The translations under genes and the position numbers were made by a program. DNA of 64,000 bases, taken from IMG/VR virus record IMGVR_UViG_3300022723_000207, positions 62,001-126,000 of that record, one strand, 5' to 3'. The stretch comes from a virus. Positions within the stretch are counted from its first letter, which is position 1. Every line of letters starts with the position of its first letter. Below are positions 19,100-28,271 of this stretch, piece after piece. Under the pieces are notes generated by a model. The model made no database searches. It saw only the letters and a list, made by a program, of their open reading frames with translations, and had not been told where the DNA came from.

Positions 19100-19477
19100 A
19101 TGCCTGCTAAAAGTAAAGATCAAGCTACGGCTGCTAAAATTGCTCTTCAAATTAAGAAAGGGAAACAAAAGGCTAAGTCAGGAACGGCTTCTGCTCAAAT
19201 GGCCAAAAATATGACTAAAAAACAACTGAGAGATTTTACCAAGAAGGAGTCTCTAAAATTAGTTGACGATGTAATGGTCGAGCATGGTGGTCAAATGTTT
19301 ACAATCAAGGCTGGCACGATTTTCGAGACCGTTGGAACTGGCGCAGTCGCAATGATTCCGACTGCCTTGGGTTCTGACAAAGAAGATTATGATGACGACG
19401 AAGACGACGACGAAGAAGAGGAAGAGGTTGAGGAAGCTTCTAACTCTCAGATGTCGGAATTGAATCTAGATTATTGA
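19100..19477 (+). CDS. Small prohead-region hypothetical protein
   Basis: 125 residues, basic N-terminal half (KKGKQKAKSGT, KNMTKKQLRDF) and acidic tail (DYDDDEDDDEEEEEVEE). AGAGGTGGAG upstream gives a clear ribosome-binding site. The charge split resembles small core proteins such as T4 gp67, but there is no sequence evidence. Its 3' end overlaps the end of a convergent minus-strand endonuclease-like gene by 38 nt, probably because that element was inserted here. Confidence 0.65.
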   Translation: MPAKSKDQATAAKIALQIKKGKQKAKSGTASAQMAKNMTKKQLRDFTKKESLKLVDDVMVEHGGQMFTIKAGTIFETVGTGAVAMIPTALGSDKEDYDDDEDDDEEEEEVEEASNSQMSELNLDY

Positions 19478-20072
19478 TATAAATCATGTTCTTAAAATAG
19501 TGATCGATGAACATCTCTTTTTCGCGGGAATACTGTTCATCATATAAATATATTTCGTTGATTACGGCGTCAAACTCATACATGGCTATTGTGTATCCCA
19601 AGACGAATTGAAATCCTAGATCAGTTAATATTGCCTGTAGTTTATTATTGTGCTTCTTATAATGCGCACGGCTTCCAAGTATTTTCCCGCGATATTCTGG
19701 GTCTTGCCATTTACGCTTTAATCCTTCGCTTACCATCTCGCGATATTTTGGATTTTGCCATTTTTTCTTACTTCGTTTTTTAGCTCGCTCGCGATTATTG
19801 TGATCAGCATAATAATCCTTAACGCTCTGGCTAATTTTATTGGCATTATGGATGTTATTGAGGGTCGCCCTTTGGCTCATTCTCTCTTTTACGTTAGGAT
19901 CTGAAAGAGCTGCTTTAGAGCGTCGGCTTTGTTCTTTACGATAGGTACTAGATTGGGTTCGTATTCTTATTTTGCATTTTCGACATACGAACTCTTCAAG
20001 ATCATGTTTCTTAAACCATGCCTCTTTGAACTCATAGTCCACATTGCATTTGTTGCATTTTGCGGTTGGCAT
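19440..20072 (-). CDS. Vsr-type endonuclease-like gene, probably degenerate
   Basis: 210 residues on the opposite strand to all its neighbours. An N-terminal zinc ribbon (CNKC, CRKC) is followed by NUMOD3-like repeats (KKWQNPKYREM, RKWQDPEYRGK) and the start of a Vsr-like nuclease (MYEFDAVINEIYLYDEQ). The conserved E-x-(N/H/Q)-G-x-(Y/F)-W-H strand seen in the other three copies is lost, and the GNAT-like C-terminus is missing. It is likely a decayed homing endonuclease between the prohead genes and the scaffold gene. Confidence 0.65.
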   Translation of the reverse strand: MPTAKCNKCNVDYEFKEAWFKKHDLEEFVCRKCKIRIRTQSSTYRKEQSRRSKAALSDPNVKERMSQRATLNNIHNANKISQSVKDYYADHNNRERAKKRSKKKWQNPKYREMVSEGLKRKWQDPEYRGKILGSRAHYKKHNNKLQAILTDLGFQFVLGYTIAMYEFDAVINEIYLYDEQYSREKEMFIDHYFKNMIYINNLDSIPTSES

Positions 20073-20190
20073 CTTCTAAATATATTTACTTTAATCATTA
20101 AATAGATTGATTATTCGTCAATATAATTCCTCCCAAACGTAATTATAAGGAATCCCCATTTCCGGGCACCCTTAAGAGGAAATATTAATT

Positions 20191-20931
20191 ATGGGCGACA
20201 AAAAATCTTCATCTGGTCTTGATAAGATCGCATCGATCCTCAAGCAGATGGGCATTTCTGAAGAGGCTACCGGCGAGTTCGTCGGTGTCTGTGAGGCTTG
20301 GCACAAGGAAGAGAAGGACAAGCTCCAGCAGGAGTATAAGGTTCGTCTCGAAAAGGCCAAGAAGCTCTGCGTCGAAGAGGTTGAGGCTCACAAGGCCAAT
20401 CTCTCTCGCGGCGTTAAGATGTTCCTCGAAAATCAAGGCGACCTAATCCGCAAGGCTTCTGAAAAGAACGCGGCTATTGCTGAGTCTGATGCTGTCAACA
20501 AGCTTAAGCAGGTAATGAACTTGCTAAACGGCCTCGATGTTGATAGTGCGGCTAACGCGCAGGCTCTGCAGGCTGAGAGTAAGAAGAACGCTGAGCTGGT
20601 TGGCAAGGTTGCTGCCCTTACCGAATCCCTCAACAAGGAGAAGGCTAAGGCAGCTAAGTTTGGTGAGCTTTCTGAGAAGGCAATGGAACGCCAGCGTCTA
20701 TTGGAAAGCAAGATTACCAAACAGACCAAGCTCCTGTCTGAGGCTCGCGATGCTATCGCACAATCAGGTAAGAGCACCGCTAAAACCATTAGCGAAAACA
20801 AGGTCAAGGCCAGTAAGGCCAAGACCGCCAAGCGCACACCCATCAATGCAAGCGATGTCGGCAAGGGCAAGAAGGGTTCTAGCCCTGAGGATCCTTCGAT
20901 TGATGCCATTGCTGAAGCAATGGATGTGTAA
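20191..20931 (+). CDS. Prohead core scaffold protein (gp22-like)
   Basis: 246 residues, almost entirely helical coiled coil (about 45-190, e.g. KDKLQQEYKVRLEKAKKL) with a basic Ala/Lys tail. It lies immediately before the major capsid gene, as T4 gp22 does. Scaffolds of this kind form the prohead core and are digested by the gp21-type protease. Codons are more GC-rich than in neighbouring mobile genes, consistent with high expression. AGAGGAAA upstream of ATG 20191 is the likely ribosome-binding site. Confidence 0.8.
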   Translation: MGDKKSSSGLDKIASILKQMGISEEATGEFVGVCEAWHKEEKDKLQQEYKVRLEKAKKLCVEEVEAHKANLSRGVKMFLENQGDLIRKASEKNAAIAESDAVNKLKQVMNLLNGLDVDSAANAQALQAESKKNAELVGKVAALTESLNKEKAKAAKFGELSEKAMERQRLLESKITKQTKLLSEARDAIAQSGKSTAKTISENKVKASKAKTAKRTPINASDVGKGKKGSSPEDPSIDAIAEAMDV

Positions 20932-20968
20932 GTCTTACTCTCTCACAATAACCAAGGAATGATCGACT

Positions 20969-22483
20969 ATGAAACCAAATCGTCGTCAAGCCACGTTGCT
21001 CGCTGAGGCTAAGTCCAATCAGCAAGTTAAGCGTTGGGCCAAGGTTCTCAACAAGATGCCTGAGGTGCAGTCCAAAGGCAAGATGCAGCTCATGGCTGCT
21101 ATTCTTGAGAATCAGCACTCCCACATGGTGGGCGATGGCTCTCCTCAGAGCAGCCTTCTGACTGAGAACTCTCAGGCCGTCTCCACCGGCAACATTGCGG
21201 ACTTTACCCGCTTTGCTCTGCCCCTTCTGCGTAAGAGCTATCCCAAGCTAATCGCTGACAATCTCGTGGGTGTTCAGCCCATGAGCCAGCCAGCTAGCTT
21301 GCTGTTCTATATCCGCTACCGTTACGCTCTGACCAAGGGTCAGACCCAGGCTGGTACGCAGATCATGCGTCAGAACACCAGCCAGCAGTTCAGCCGTCAG
21401 AACGGTTGGGCGCTCGATCCTTACTACAGCTCCCAGACTGTTAAGGATGAGTCTCTGGCTATTGCTGGTGGTGTTATTTCTGGCAACCTCGTTCACAAGC
21501 CTGTGCTCGCTGGTACTGTGGTTGTTAACGTCTTCGCTGAAGACACCGACAGTTGCGATACCCCTGATCCGCTGATCCAGGTGACCTTCGATGCCAATGG
21601 CGATCCAGACGTTGTTGTTCAGTCTGAGGATGTCACTTCAGCTCTTAGTGTTGATACTGGTAGCTCCAGCTTCAACAATGACACTGGCGATGTGACTGTT
21701 ACTCTGACCGGTGGTTCTCTGCCTGCTGGCGCTTTTGCGACTGTAGACTATGAGTTCGACCTTGAGAACAACCCGTTCCAGCCTGAGGTTACTCTCAGCA
21801 TCGATAGTGATAGCGTTTCTGCTCTCACCCGTAAGCTGAAGACCTCTTGGAGCTTGGAGGCCGCTCAGGACCTTAAGTCGGTGCACAACATCGATGCCGA
21901 GGCCACCCTGACTGACCTGCTGGGTGACGAGATTGTCGCGGAAATCGATCGTGAAATCATCAATGACCTGATCATTGCTGCTAGCGTTCGTGCGACCCAC
22001 AACTTTGCTACCGCTGCTGGCGCGTCAGTGAACTTCGTGGACCGTAACATCGCGCTGCTCTACAAGACTCTGGAAGTTGCGAACGTTATCCACCGTACCA
22101 CTCTGCGCGGCCCTGCCAACTGGATGGTTACTTCGGCTGACATCGCTTCCAAGTTCGAGCAGCTCAATGACTTCCGTGGTTCTGACGCTCTCGCTACTGA
22201 TGGCATCGACATTGGCATCACCAATGCTGGTACCATTCAGGGCAAGATGAAGCTTTACAAGGATCCGCTGTTCCCGAACTGCAAGATCCTCATGGGCTTC
22301 AAGGGCAACAGCGCACTGGACGCGGGCTACTTCTACGCTCCGTACATTCCGCTGCTCAGCACCCCAACTGTGCTGGACCCGAACAGCTTCACTCCAAACA
22401 AGGGTGTTATGACCCGGTACGGCAAGAAGCTGATCGAGGATGGCGGCCTCTTTTATGCCACAGTGAACGTTAGTAACCTTTAA
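20969..22483 (+). CDS. Major capsid protein (gp23-like)
   Basis: 504 residues with T4 gp23-type landmarks: STGNIADFTRFALPLLRK, VGVQPMSQPASLLFYIRYRY, and the C-terminus GVMTRYGKKLIEDGGLFYA. A beta-rich insertion (about 180-280) corresponds to the gp23 insertion domain. A likely maturation site is L-T-E before N at residue 66, close to the T4 position of about 65, fitting the encoded gp21-type protease. Codons favour C and G at third positions compared with the AT-rich endonuclease genes, as expected for a very highly expressed gene. Confidence 0.95.
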   Translation: MKPNRRQATLLAEAKSNQQVKRWAKVLNKMPEVQSKGKMQLMAAILENQHSHMVGDGSPQSSLLTENSQAVSTGNIADFTRFALPLLRKSYPKLIADNLVGVQPMSQPASLLFYIRYRYALTKGQTQAGTQIMRQNTSQQFSRQNGWALDPYYSSQTVKDESLAIAGGVISGNLVHKPVLAGTVVVNVFAEDTDSCDTPDPLIQVTFDANGDPDVVVQSEDVTSALSVDTGSSSFNNDTGDVTVTLTGGSLPAGAFATVDYEFDLENNPFQPEVTLSIDSDSVSALTRKLKTSWSLEAAQDLKSVHNIDAEATLTDLLGDEIVAEIDREIINDLIIAASVRATHNFATAAGASVNFVDRNIALLYKTLEVANVIHRTTLRGPANWMVTSADIASKFEQLNDFRGSDALATDGIDIGITNAGTIQGKMKLYKDPLFPNCKILMGFKGNSALDAGYFYAPYIPLLSTPTVLDPNSFTPNKGVMTRYGKKLIEDGGLFYATVNVSNL

Positions 22484-22511
22484 TTAGGAAATCTACCGTC
22501 CACAGAATTTC

Positions 22512-22543
22512 AAAAAAACCTCGCCATTGTGCGAGGTTTTTTT
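22512..22543 (+). terminator. Rho-independent terminator after the capsid gene
   Basis: AACCTCGC pairs with GCGAGGTT, followed by seven T. The loop and stem resemble those of the terminator at 24331, suggesting the two are related. Confidence 0.88.
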
Positions 22544-22574
22544 GTATATATATAATTAAGACGGAGAATTTTCG

Positions 22575-23396
22575 ATGGCCAGTTTACTTAAACCAAATCA
22601 ATGTCTTAAATGTGACAATAAAGAAAATTTTATTCATCTTAGAAAGCCAGAAAGATGGGCATGCGGCAACTGTGATGAAGTAATAGTGCAAAGGCCAGGA
22701 AGAGGAGAATCTGGAGTATGCAGGGATTGTGGTGCCAAAAAAGAAGATGGAGTCCAATTTAAAAAGAATAAAAATCAGTGCATGGAATGTTATGCAATTT
22801 ATCAAAACAAGTATAGAGAAAAAAGGAAAGATGATTTAAATTCTAATAAGAGGAGATGGTATGCTGATAATCAGAAAGAACTTAGGATTAGAGCTAGAGA
22901 TTATGTTCAGCAGTCTCCAGAAAGATTTTTAATAGATCTGGCTAGAAGAACTAGGCACACAGCGCAAAAGAGAAAAAAAGAAAAAGCTGAATATAACATA
23001 GAACACAAAGACCTTCAAGAAATTTATGATTCTAAGAATGGTCTATGCAATATAACTGGATTGAAAATGAAACATGAATATGGGTCATTATATTCAATAT
23101 CTGTTGATCGCATAGACTCTGATAAAGGGTACATCAAAGGTAACGTTCAATTAGTTTGTAAAGGTGCTAATTTTCTCAAGAACAAGCACACACAAGAAGA
23201 GACGCTTAAGTTTTTAGACGACTATTTTGAAGCGAGAGCTGGCAGTAATGTCCTTAAATATGTAAAATCCAGAGAAAGACGATTTCATGAATGTGATTGC
23301 GGCAGAATAGTAACAGATGATGAATGGGACAGTGATGGCAATTGGTGTAACAATTGTCTAGAAAGATATTGGGAAGAAAAAGATAATCAGTATTAA
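22575..23396 (+). CDS. HNH endonuclease with zinc ribbons
   Basis: 273 residues. Two N-terminal zinc ribbons (CLKC/CGNC and CRDC/CMEC, residues about 10-75), a basic helical linker, an HNH-like core (LCNITGLKMKHEYGSLYSISVDRIDS, here about residues 155-180, then YIKGNVQLVCKGANFLK) and a C-terminal ribbon (CDCG/CNNC). It resembles free-standing phage homing endonucleases. It lies in an AT-rich insert between two similar terminators downstream of the capsid gene. Ribosome-binding site CGGAG precedes ATG 22575. Confidence 0.75.
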   Translation: MASLLKPNQCLKCDNKENFIHLRKPERWACGNCDEVIVQRPGRGESGVCRDCGAKKEDGVQFKKNKNQCMECYAIYQNKYREKRKDDLNSNKRRWYADNQKELRIRARDYVQQSPERFLIDLARRTRHTAQKRKKEKAEYNIEHKDLQEIYDSKNGLCNITGLKMKHEYGSLYSISVDRIDSDKGYIKGNVQLVCKGANFLKNKHTQEETLKFLDDYFEARAGSNVLKYVKSRERRFHECDCGRIVTDDEWDSDGNWCNNCLERYWEEKDNQY

Positions 23397-23425
23397 TCAT
23401 AAATAGCAAATTGTTATAGATTAAT

Positions 23426-24292
23426 ATGATAGAAAGTTTTGTGTTGAAAAAAGGTGTTCTTGGCAACAGGATTTATTCTGTAGTTAATGATATTAATGAG
23501 TCATCTTGTAGTTTTAGTGGCCACAGGTATTATCAAGAAAAGTTTTTAGAACACATAATAAACAATAAATTTTCTAAGATTTCATCACCTACTGGCAGTG
23601 GCAAGAGTAAAGTTATTTTGGCTGCTGCTGCTTATTTTTATAAGATTGGTATTTCTACAATTATTGCTGTCCCTAAAATGTGCATTACTAACAATTTTTG
23701 TAATGAAACTAATCATGGGAAGTTTGTTGTTAATACTTCTAAATTAGAATTAATTTTGCCATCTTTATCAGTGATTCAAGAATACCAAAATAAAAAGGAT
23801 AATGTAAGAAAAATATTGAAATCGGTTGGGCCTCATGTGATTGTGTGTTCTTATGATGTTTTATGTAGTTGTGTTGATTTAATTGATGATCGTTTTTTAG
23901 TTGTTATTGATGAAGCACATCATTTAGCATCTGGAATTAACAATATCGGTAAAGCTGTTGATTCTATATGTCATACTGGAGTTAAAGATTCTAATGATTT
24001 CTTTGATGCCATTAACGCAGCATTTTACAAGGTGCATAGCTACAAATTTTTGGAAGATGAAACATTTGAGGAAGCTTTGGTATCAGAACTGGAATCACAG
24101 GGAATACCACATGAAGACATTGAAATAGCAGTCAATGCATTAGAAAAGGTAAGAAAAGAATACACTTCTGGTAAAAAGAATGAAAATGCTGTTGGCTGGC
24201 CAGAAGACATGGATGGCATTAAACAAGTCACTCAAGATCCACATGATAAACCAGTCAGTGACACTAATAATAACATGCAGAAGATTCATTAA
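23426..24292 (+). CDS. Truncated SF2 helicase
   Basis: 288 residues. Motif I (SPTGSGKS, about residue 53) and motif II (VVIDEAHHL, about 160) are intact, but the second RecA domain with motifs IV-VI is absent. After about residue 185 the chain changes to an unrelated acidic helical tail. It looks like the front half of a UvsW or restriction-type helicase joined to foreign sequence. Unwinding activity is unlikely; ATP binding is possible. AT-rich codon use matches the neighbouring mobile genes. Confidence 0.65.
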   Translation: MIESFVLKKGVLGNRIYSVVNDINESSCSFSGHRYYQEKFLEHIINNKFSKISSPTGSGKSKVILAAAAYFYKIGISTIIAVPKMCITNNFCNETNHGKFVVNTSKLELILPSLSVIQEYQNKKDNVRKILKSVGPHVIVCSYDVLCSCVDLIDDRFLVVIDEAHHLASGINNIGKAVDSICHTGVKDSNDFFDAINAAFYKVHSYKFLEDETFEEALVSELESQGIPHEDIEIAVNALEKVRKEYTSGKKNENAVGWPEDMDGIKQVTQDPHDKPVSDTNNNMQKIH

Positions 24293-24330
24293 TGTGTCAA
24301 ACTTGTAAGAGACACTCGGTCGAAGGATCA

Positions 24331-24363
24331 AAAGAACCCCGCCGTTGTGCGGGGTTCTTTTTT
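24331..24363 (+). terminator. Rho-independent terminator
   Basis: AAAGAACCCCGC pairs with GCGGGGTTCTTT around a short loop and runs into T-rich sequence. It closes the HNH/helicase insert. Confidence 0.88.
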
Positions 24364-24364
24364 A

Positions 24365-24372
24365 TATAAAAT
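24365..24372 (+). promoter_or_regulatory. Candidate late promoter element TATAAAAT
   Basis: A late-promoter-like octamer 10 nt upstream of ATG 24383, where no Shine-Dalgarno is present. Confidence 0.3.
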
Positions 24373-24382
24373 ATGACTTGTT

Positions 24383-25843
24383 ATGGAACAAGAATTATCA
24401 GATAAGATAACAAATTTATTTAATGATGGGTTAACCCATCAAGAAATTGGTGATACTATTGGCAAGCCTCGCAGGACAGTAATGAAGCTGTGTGGGAAAC
24501 TTGGGTTAAAAAGATCCAGAGCAGAGGCTGCATCGTTAAAAACTAAGTCTCCTCTAGATGATCCTGAGATAATTAAATTCATAAGGAACAACAGAAATTC
24601 TTTGTCGTTAGAGGAGATAGCCAAAACATATAACTCATCTATAAGCTCAGTTCAGAGAATATGTGATAAATATGAGATTATTTTAGATAAAAAGAGATTT
24701 GTAAAATCTCAGTCTACTAAAATGAAAAATGCTTGGGACGATAATAAAAAAGAGAAAGCTAGAGATAAAAGTTTAAAATTGGTTACGCCAGAACTGAAAC
24801 AGAAACTTTCTGATGGATCTAGGAAACTGTGGAGTAACAACGATTATAGAGAAAAGCAGGTAAAGATTCAGACAGAAATATGGAATAAGCCAGAAAACAG
24901 GAAAAGGTTAGCTTTATGGAGGGCCAACCAAAGTGGCAGGTTGTCGTCAATACAGAAAATTTTATATTCTATCCTAGATGATTTAGGAATTAAATATTTT
25001 AAAGAAGGCAACCATACTGATAAAGAGTGCATTATTGGTCCCTACAATTTTGATTGTGTAATTCCTAGACCCAATGATAGAGATTTAGTTATTGAATGCC
25101 AAGGTGATTATTGGCACACTCAGGATAAAGCGATAAGAATTGATAAATCTAAGGCAACTTATTTGGAGAAATATTGTTCCAACACACATGAATTGAAATA
25201 TTTATGGGAACATGAATTTGCTTGCCAAAATAGGATTGGTGAACTGATAAAATATTGGACTGGATTAACTGATAACCAAATTGAAAATTTTGATTTTGGT
25301 GATCTGGACATAAAAAGATCAAAAGCTGAAGAATACAAACTGTTGCTATCAAAGTATCATTATTTGCCAAATGCAGGTAAAGGTGGAATGGCTTATGGAG
25401 CTTATTTTGGTGATGAATTGATTGCTGTATGTGTGTTTTCCAAGTTGGTCAGGCAAAATATTGAGATTGATGGGTTTAATAAAAATGAAGTAATTGAATT
25501 ATCTCGTCTTTGTATCCATCCAAATTATCAAAAGAAAAATCTTGCTAGTTGGTTTGTTAGTAGGTGCATTAAAAAGTTAGATGTTTCAATTAAGTGTATC
25601 GTTAGTTACTGTGATACCACTCATAATCATGATGGGGCTATTTATAAATCACTAAATTTTGTTAATGATAAAGAGGTAAGACCAGATTATTGGTATACTA
25701 ATGAGAATGGGTGGGTGATGCATAAAAAGACTTTGTATAATAAGGCTGTTAAAATGAACATTGTAGAATCTGAGTATGCCAACAAATTTGGGTATAAAAA
25801 GATATTTGGATCCAAAAAATTGAGATTTGTGTTTAAAAGATAA
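24383..25843 (+). CDS. Vsr-type homing endonuclease with HTH N-terminus and Mom/GNAT-like C-terminus
   Basis: 486 residues. Two helix-turn-helix units (about 12-45 and 65-95) are followed by NUMOD3-like repeats (KLWSNNDYREKQ), a Vsr-like nuclease (about 195-295: NFDCVIPRPNDRDLVIECQG, then DYWH) and a Mom/GNAT-like domain (about 315-486: YGAYFGDELIAVCVFSK, ELSRLCIHPNYQKKNLASWF, HNHDGAIYKSLNF, MHKKTLYNKAVKM). It is a paralogue of the gene at 11221 in its last two domains. It sits downstream of the capsid locus between a terminator and a non-coding gap. Confidence 0.82.
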   Translation: MEQELSDKITNLFNDGLTHQEIGDTIGKPRRTVMKLCGKLGLKRSRAEAASLKTKSPLDDPEIIKFIRNNRNSLSLEEIAKTYNSSISSVQRICDKYEIILDKKRFVKSQSTKMKNAWDDNKKEKARDKSLKLVTPELKQKLSDGSRKLWSNNDYREKQVKIQTEIWNKPENRKRLALWRANQSGRLSSIQKILYSILDDLGIKYFKEGNHTDKECIIGPYNFDCVIPRPNDRDLVIECQGDYWHTQDKAIRIDKSKATYLEKYCSNTHELKYLWEHEFACQNRIGELIKYWTGLTDNQIENFDFGDLDIKRSKAEEYKLLLSKYHYLPNAGKGGMAYGAYFGDELIAVCVFSKLVRQNIEIDGFNKNEVIELSRLCIHPNYQKKNLASWFVSRCIKKLDVSIKCIVSYCDTTHNHDGAIYKSLNFVNDKEVRPDYWYTNENGWVMHKKTLYNKAVKMNIVESEYANKFGYKKIFGSKKLRFVFKR

Positions 25844-26068
25844 ATCTGCTGGCCAACAAATCAAAGAAGATGCGTTAATCTTTCTCATCTGACTGCTAGG
25901 GGACCCTGAGACTAATTAATAAATAATTTATTAGTCGTCTATTCCTGTTACAAAGGGCCGTCCTTTCAACGCTGATTTTATCAGATAACAGTTTGTCAAT
26001 TGCAGAATTGACTGTCAATGGTATGTTATGAGTATTTGGTTTCATACTACTGATAGAAGCAATTTAAT
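25844..26068 (+). other. Non-coding gap at the boundary of the core region
   Basis: 225 bases without a convincing gene. It contains stop-rich AT sequence and no clear terminator or consensus promoter. It separates the morphogenesis core from the accessory region. Confidence 0.4.
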
Positions 26069-26401
26069 ATGAAGCAGATTTATTATTTTAGAGGCTGTGG
26101 AGGTATCAAGATCCGGATGCGGACTGATAAAGATCCAGCCCAAATCACAATGAGCAATAACAGTAAAAGTCTTGTGCATTCCATCGATCTCAGGATTATA
26201 ACTTGGGATCAGTTGATGACCGATGCTAATATCGATACTGAGTCTTCAATGATTTATTTTAATGGTCGTGTCAGACATCCGATTGAATTCAACGCTCAAA
26301 TGTCATGGTTTAATGATGAGGGTGATGGACTAATCAACTATAATCCAGGAGGCGGATTGATCTTGGTTCAGTTCAGTGGACTTGATTTTAATCCAGGATG
26401 A
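26069..26401 (+). CDS. Hypothetical protein
   Basis: 110 residues, mixed beta-rich sequence with a Gly-rich end (NPGGGLILVQFSGLDF). No Shine-Dalgarno is obvious before ATG 26069. No family recognised. Confidence 0.5.
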   Translation: MKQIYYFRGCGGIKIRMRTDKDPAQITMSNNSKSLVHSIDLRIITWDQLMTDANIDTESSMIYFNGRVRHPIEFNAQMSWFNDEGDGLINYNPGGGLILVQFSGLDFNPG

Positions 26402-26518
26402 ATATTACAATCTAATATTTTTATTATAATTCTTTACGGGCGTCTGTCGTTAGTTATAAAATCAATATTGCTGGTGCTTCTTGGAAGTCCGAATTATGGT
26501 GAATAGTATTTTAAAAGC

Positions 26519-27022
26519 ATGAAAGCTAAAGCACTAAAACGAGCTAAATATTTATTAGAAATGTTGGGTGATGCTCGTAAGTCGATTAATGATCATTCAT
26601 TGAATCATACTGAAGTGTGTATTCTTAGGGGCAAAGCGTCAAGAATTGGACTGCCTCAATTTGATAATCTTGATAGGATCTGTCGTGATGTCATTGCAGC
26701 GATTGATGAAATTAAGGGTGAGGACGAAGCCAAGAAATTGATGGAAGAGCTTGGCTTGGATTGGGAATATGATGGCAATGTTTTTAGGATCAACGTTATA
26801 GAATATCCAAATATTAGCCCTGTATTAATTAATCCTGGTTCTGTATTTATGCTGGGAGAGACCATTTGGTCTAAGTTGATTGATATCTTGGAAGAAAATA
26901 AAGCTAAGAAATATTCGTTCTTGAATGGACATACTATATGTGATTGTTGTTTGAATGGTTGTGGTGATATCGCTAGGGAAGATTGCACAGAGTGCAATGG
27001 TGCTGGCTATATCAAACTATGA
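26519..27022 (+). CDS. Hypothetical protein with DnaJ-like zinc motif
   Basis: 167 residues. The C-terminus has CDCCLNGCG and CTECNGAGY, a pair of CxxC-type motifs like DnaJ zinc fingers. The N-terminal part is helical (KRAKYLLEMLGDARKS). A TATTTTAAAA stretch just before the ATG replaces a Shine-Dalgarno. Function unknown; metal binding is inferred from the cysteines. Confidence 0.6.
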   Translation: MKAKALKRAKYLLEMLGDARKSINDHSLNHTEVCILRGKASRIGLPQFDNLDRICRDVIAAIDEIKGEDEAKKLMEELGLDWEYDGNVFRINVIEYPNISPVLINPGSVFMLGETIWSKLIDILEENKAKKYSFLNGHTICDCCLNGCGDIAREDCTECNGAGYIKL

Positions 27023-27188
27023 TATAGGCGGGCTACGTTACATCAACGCGAGCAACCTCTAATAGCCACTATCGGACCAAGAGATCGCTAAAATATTGTC
27101 ATACCGCCGAAAAATTTTATAAAACAAGTATGGATCATTGTGGGAAAGATTGCCGTCGCAACCCTCTACAGGTCGTTGGAGATGAGTC

Positions 27189-27419
27189 ATGTTTAAACTG
27201 AGTGTTAGAGAAGACCGTTGCGTAGTTCTGAAAGAGATCTATAACGGAATCTCGTTAGAGACCGAAGAAGGCAACCAGCTAAATGTTTGCATGAGAGATG
27301 ATACCTTAGAAATGAATGTATGCCCTAAGGGTGTCGATTCTGGGCACTGGTGGCGCGTCGATATGCAAACTGGACGGATAGAGCCAATGGAGCGGCGGGT
27401 TAAACACGGTGGAGCTTAA
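27189..27419 (+). CDS. Small hypothetical protein
   Basis: 76 residues, beta-rich, with GGAG well placed before ATG 27189. No family recognised. A 47-residue gene follows directly after its stop. Confidence 0.55.
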   Translation: MFKLSVREDRCVVLKEIYNGISLETEEGNQLNVCMRDDTLEMNVCPKGVDSGHWWRVDMQTGRIEPMERRVKHGGA

Positions 27420-27420
27420 T

Positions 27421-27564
27421 ATGGCGTTTCAGTCCACACCAAGGCCACACGGCAGTCGGATATCACCGAGTCAGCTTGATGATCCACCACCAAGGCCGAA
27501 TAAGTCACCTCCACCGCCGAAGGGGAGCTATCGGGTCATAAAACTGCCAAGTATTCATTTTTGA
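27421..27564 (+). CDS. Proline-rich 47-residue protein
   Basis: The ATG follows the upstream TAA by one base and has its own GGAG. The peptide is Pro/Arg/Ser-rich (DDPPPRPNKSPPPPKG), probably disordered. Supported by spacing and ribosome-binding site only. Confidence 0.4.
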   Translation: MAFQSTPRPHGSRISPSQLDDPPPRPNKSPPPPKGSYRVIKLPSIHF

Positions 27565-27717
27565 GTGGTCTGCAATTTGCCGTCTATAGGAGTATAAAAC
27601 CGAGTTTATTGCTCTGGATTGTCTTGGGCGGCAAGCATATGATTGGTTGTTTGTACTAATCAATATGGATGGCTTGGTGCTTAATTTTAGTGAGTCTGAC
27701 GATCACGCTGAAGGCCA

Positions 27718-28146
27718 ATGGCTAATGACATGCGCTTAGAAAATGTTGATTTTGAGTTGATAGTAGATAATGTGAAAGTGCGCAAAGACAAAATTGTAAA
27801 GGCAGAACTATTGGTATGTTTAATGAATTTTGGATATGTTAAAAATGATGCAGATTTTGGTGAGATATTTGATGTTTTAAACTTCTTATTAACAACTGAT
27901 ATTGTAGATCATCATCCTAAGCCATGGTTAGTTAAGGTCATGGATTGGTATTTGTGTCATTTTTGTTTTTATCGTCGTTGGCGTGGTGGAGTTTGGAAAA
28001 AATGGTGGATAGACTCTCCGGTAGCTTCTAGCATATGGTTCCACAATGAATTAGGTCAACCAGGGCTGGCCAGGGGTACGCCATTTATCGAAATTTATGG
28101 CATTAGCTGTGAAGCTTTGGATGAGTTAGAAAAATATTATTTGTGA
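27718..28146 (+). CDS. Hypothetical protein, Trp-rich
   Basis: 142 residues with many aromatic residues (RRWRGGVWKKWW). GAAGG lies upstream of ATG 27718. No family recognised. Confidence 0.55.
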   Translation: MANDMRLENVDFELIVDNVKVRKDKIVKAELLVCLMNFGYVKNDADFGEIFDVLNFLLTTDIVDHHPKPWLVKVMDWYLCHFCFYRRWRGGVWKKWWIDSPVASSIWFHNELGQPGLARGTPFIEIYGISCEALDELEKYYL

Positions 28147-28271
28147 TAAAGGCATTAGCCCATAATAGTTGGCATTGCAGTTTCGGCCCGAAAATTGACA
28201 ACTCATCTGAAGCTCCAAAGTAGATAATGGTGCCGATATAAGGCATACATATCCACTATAAGGAGCCAGAT

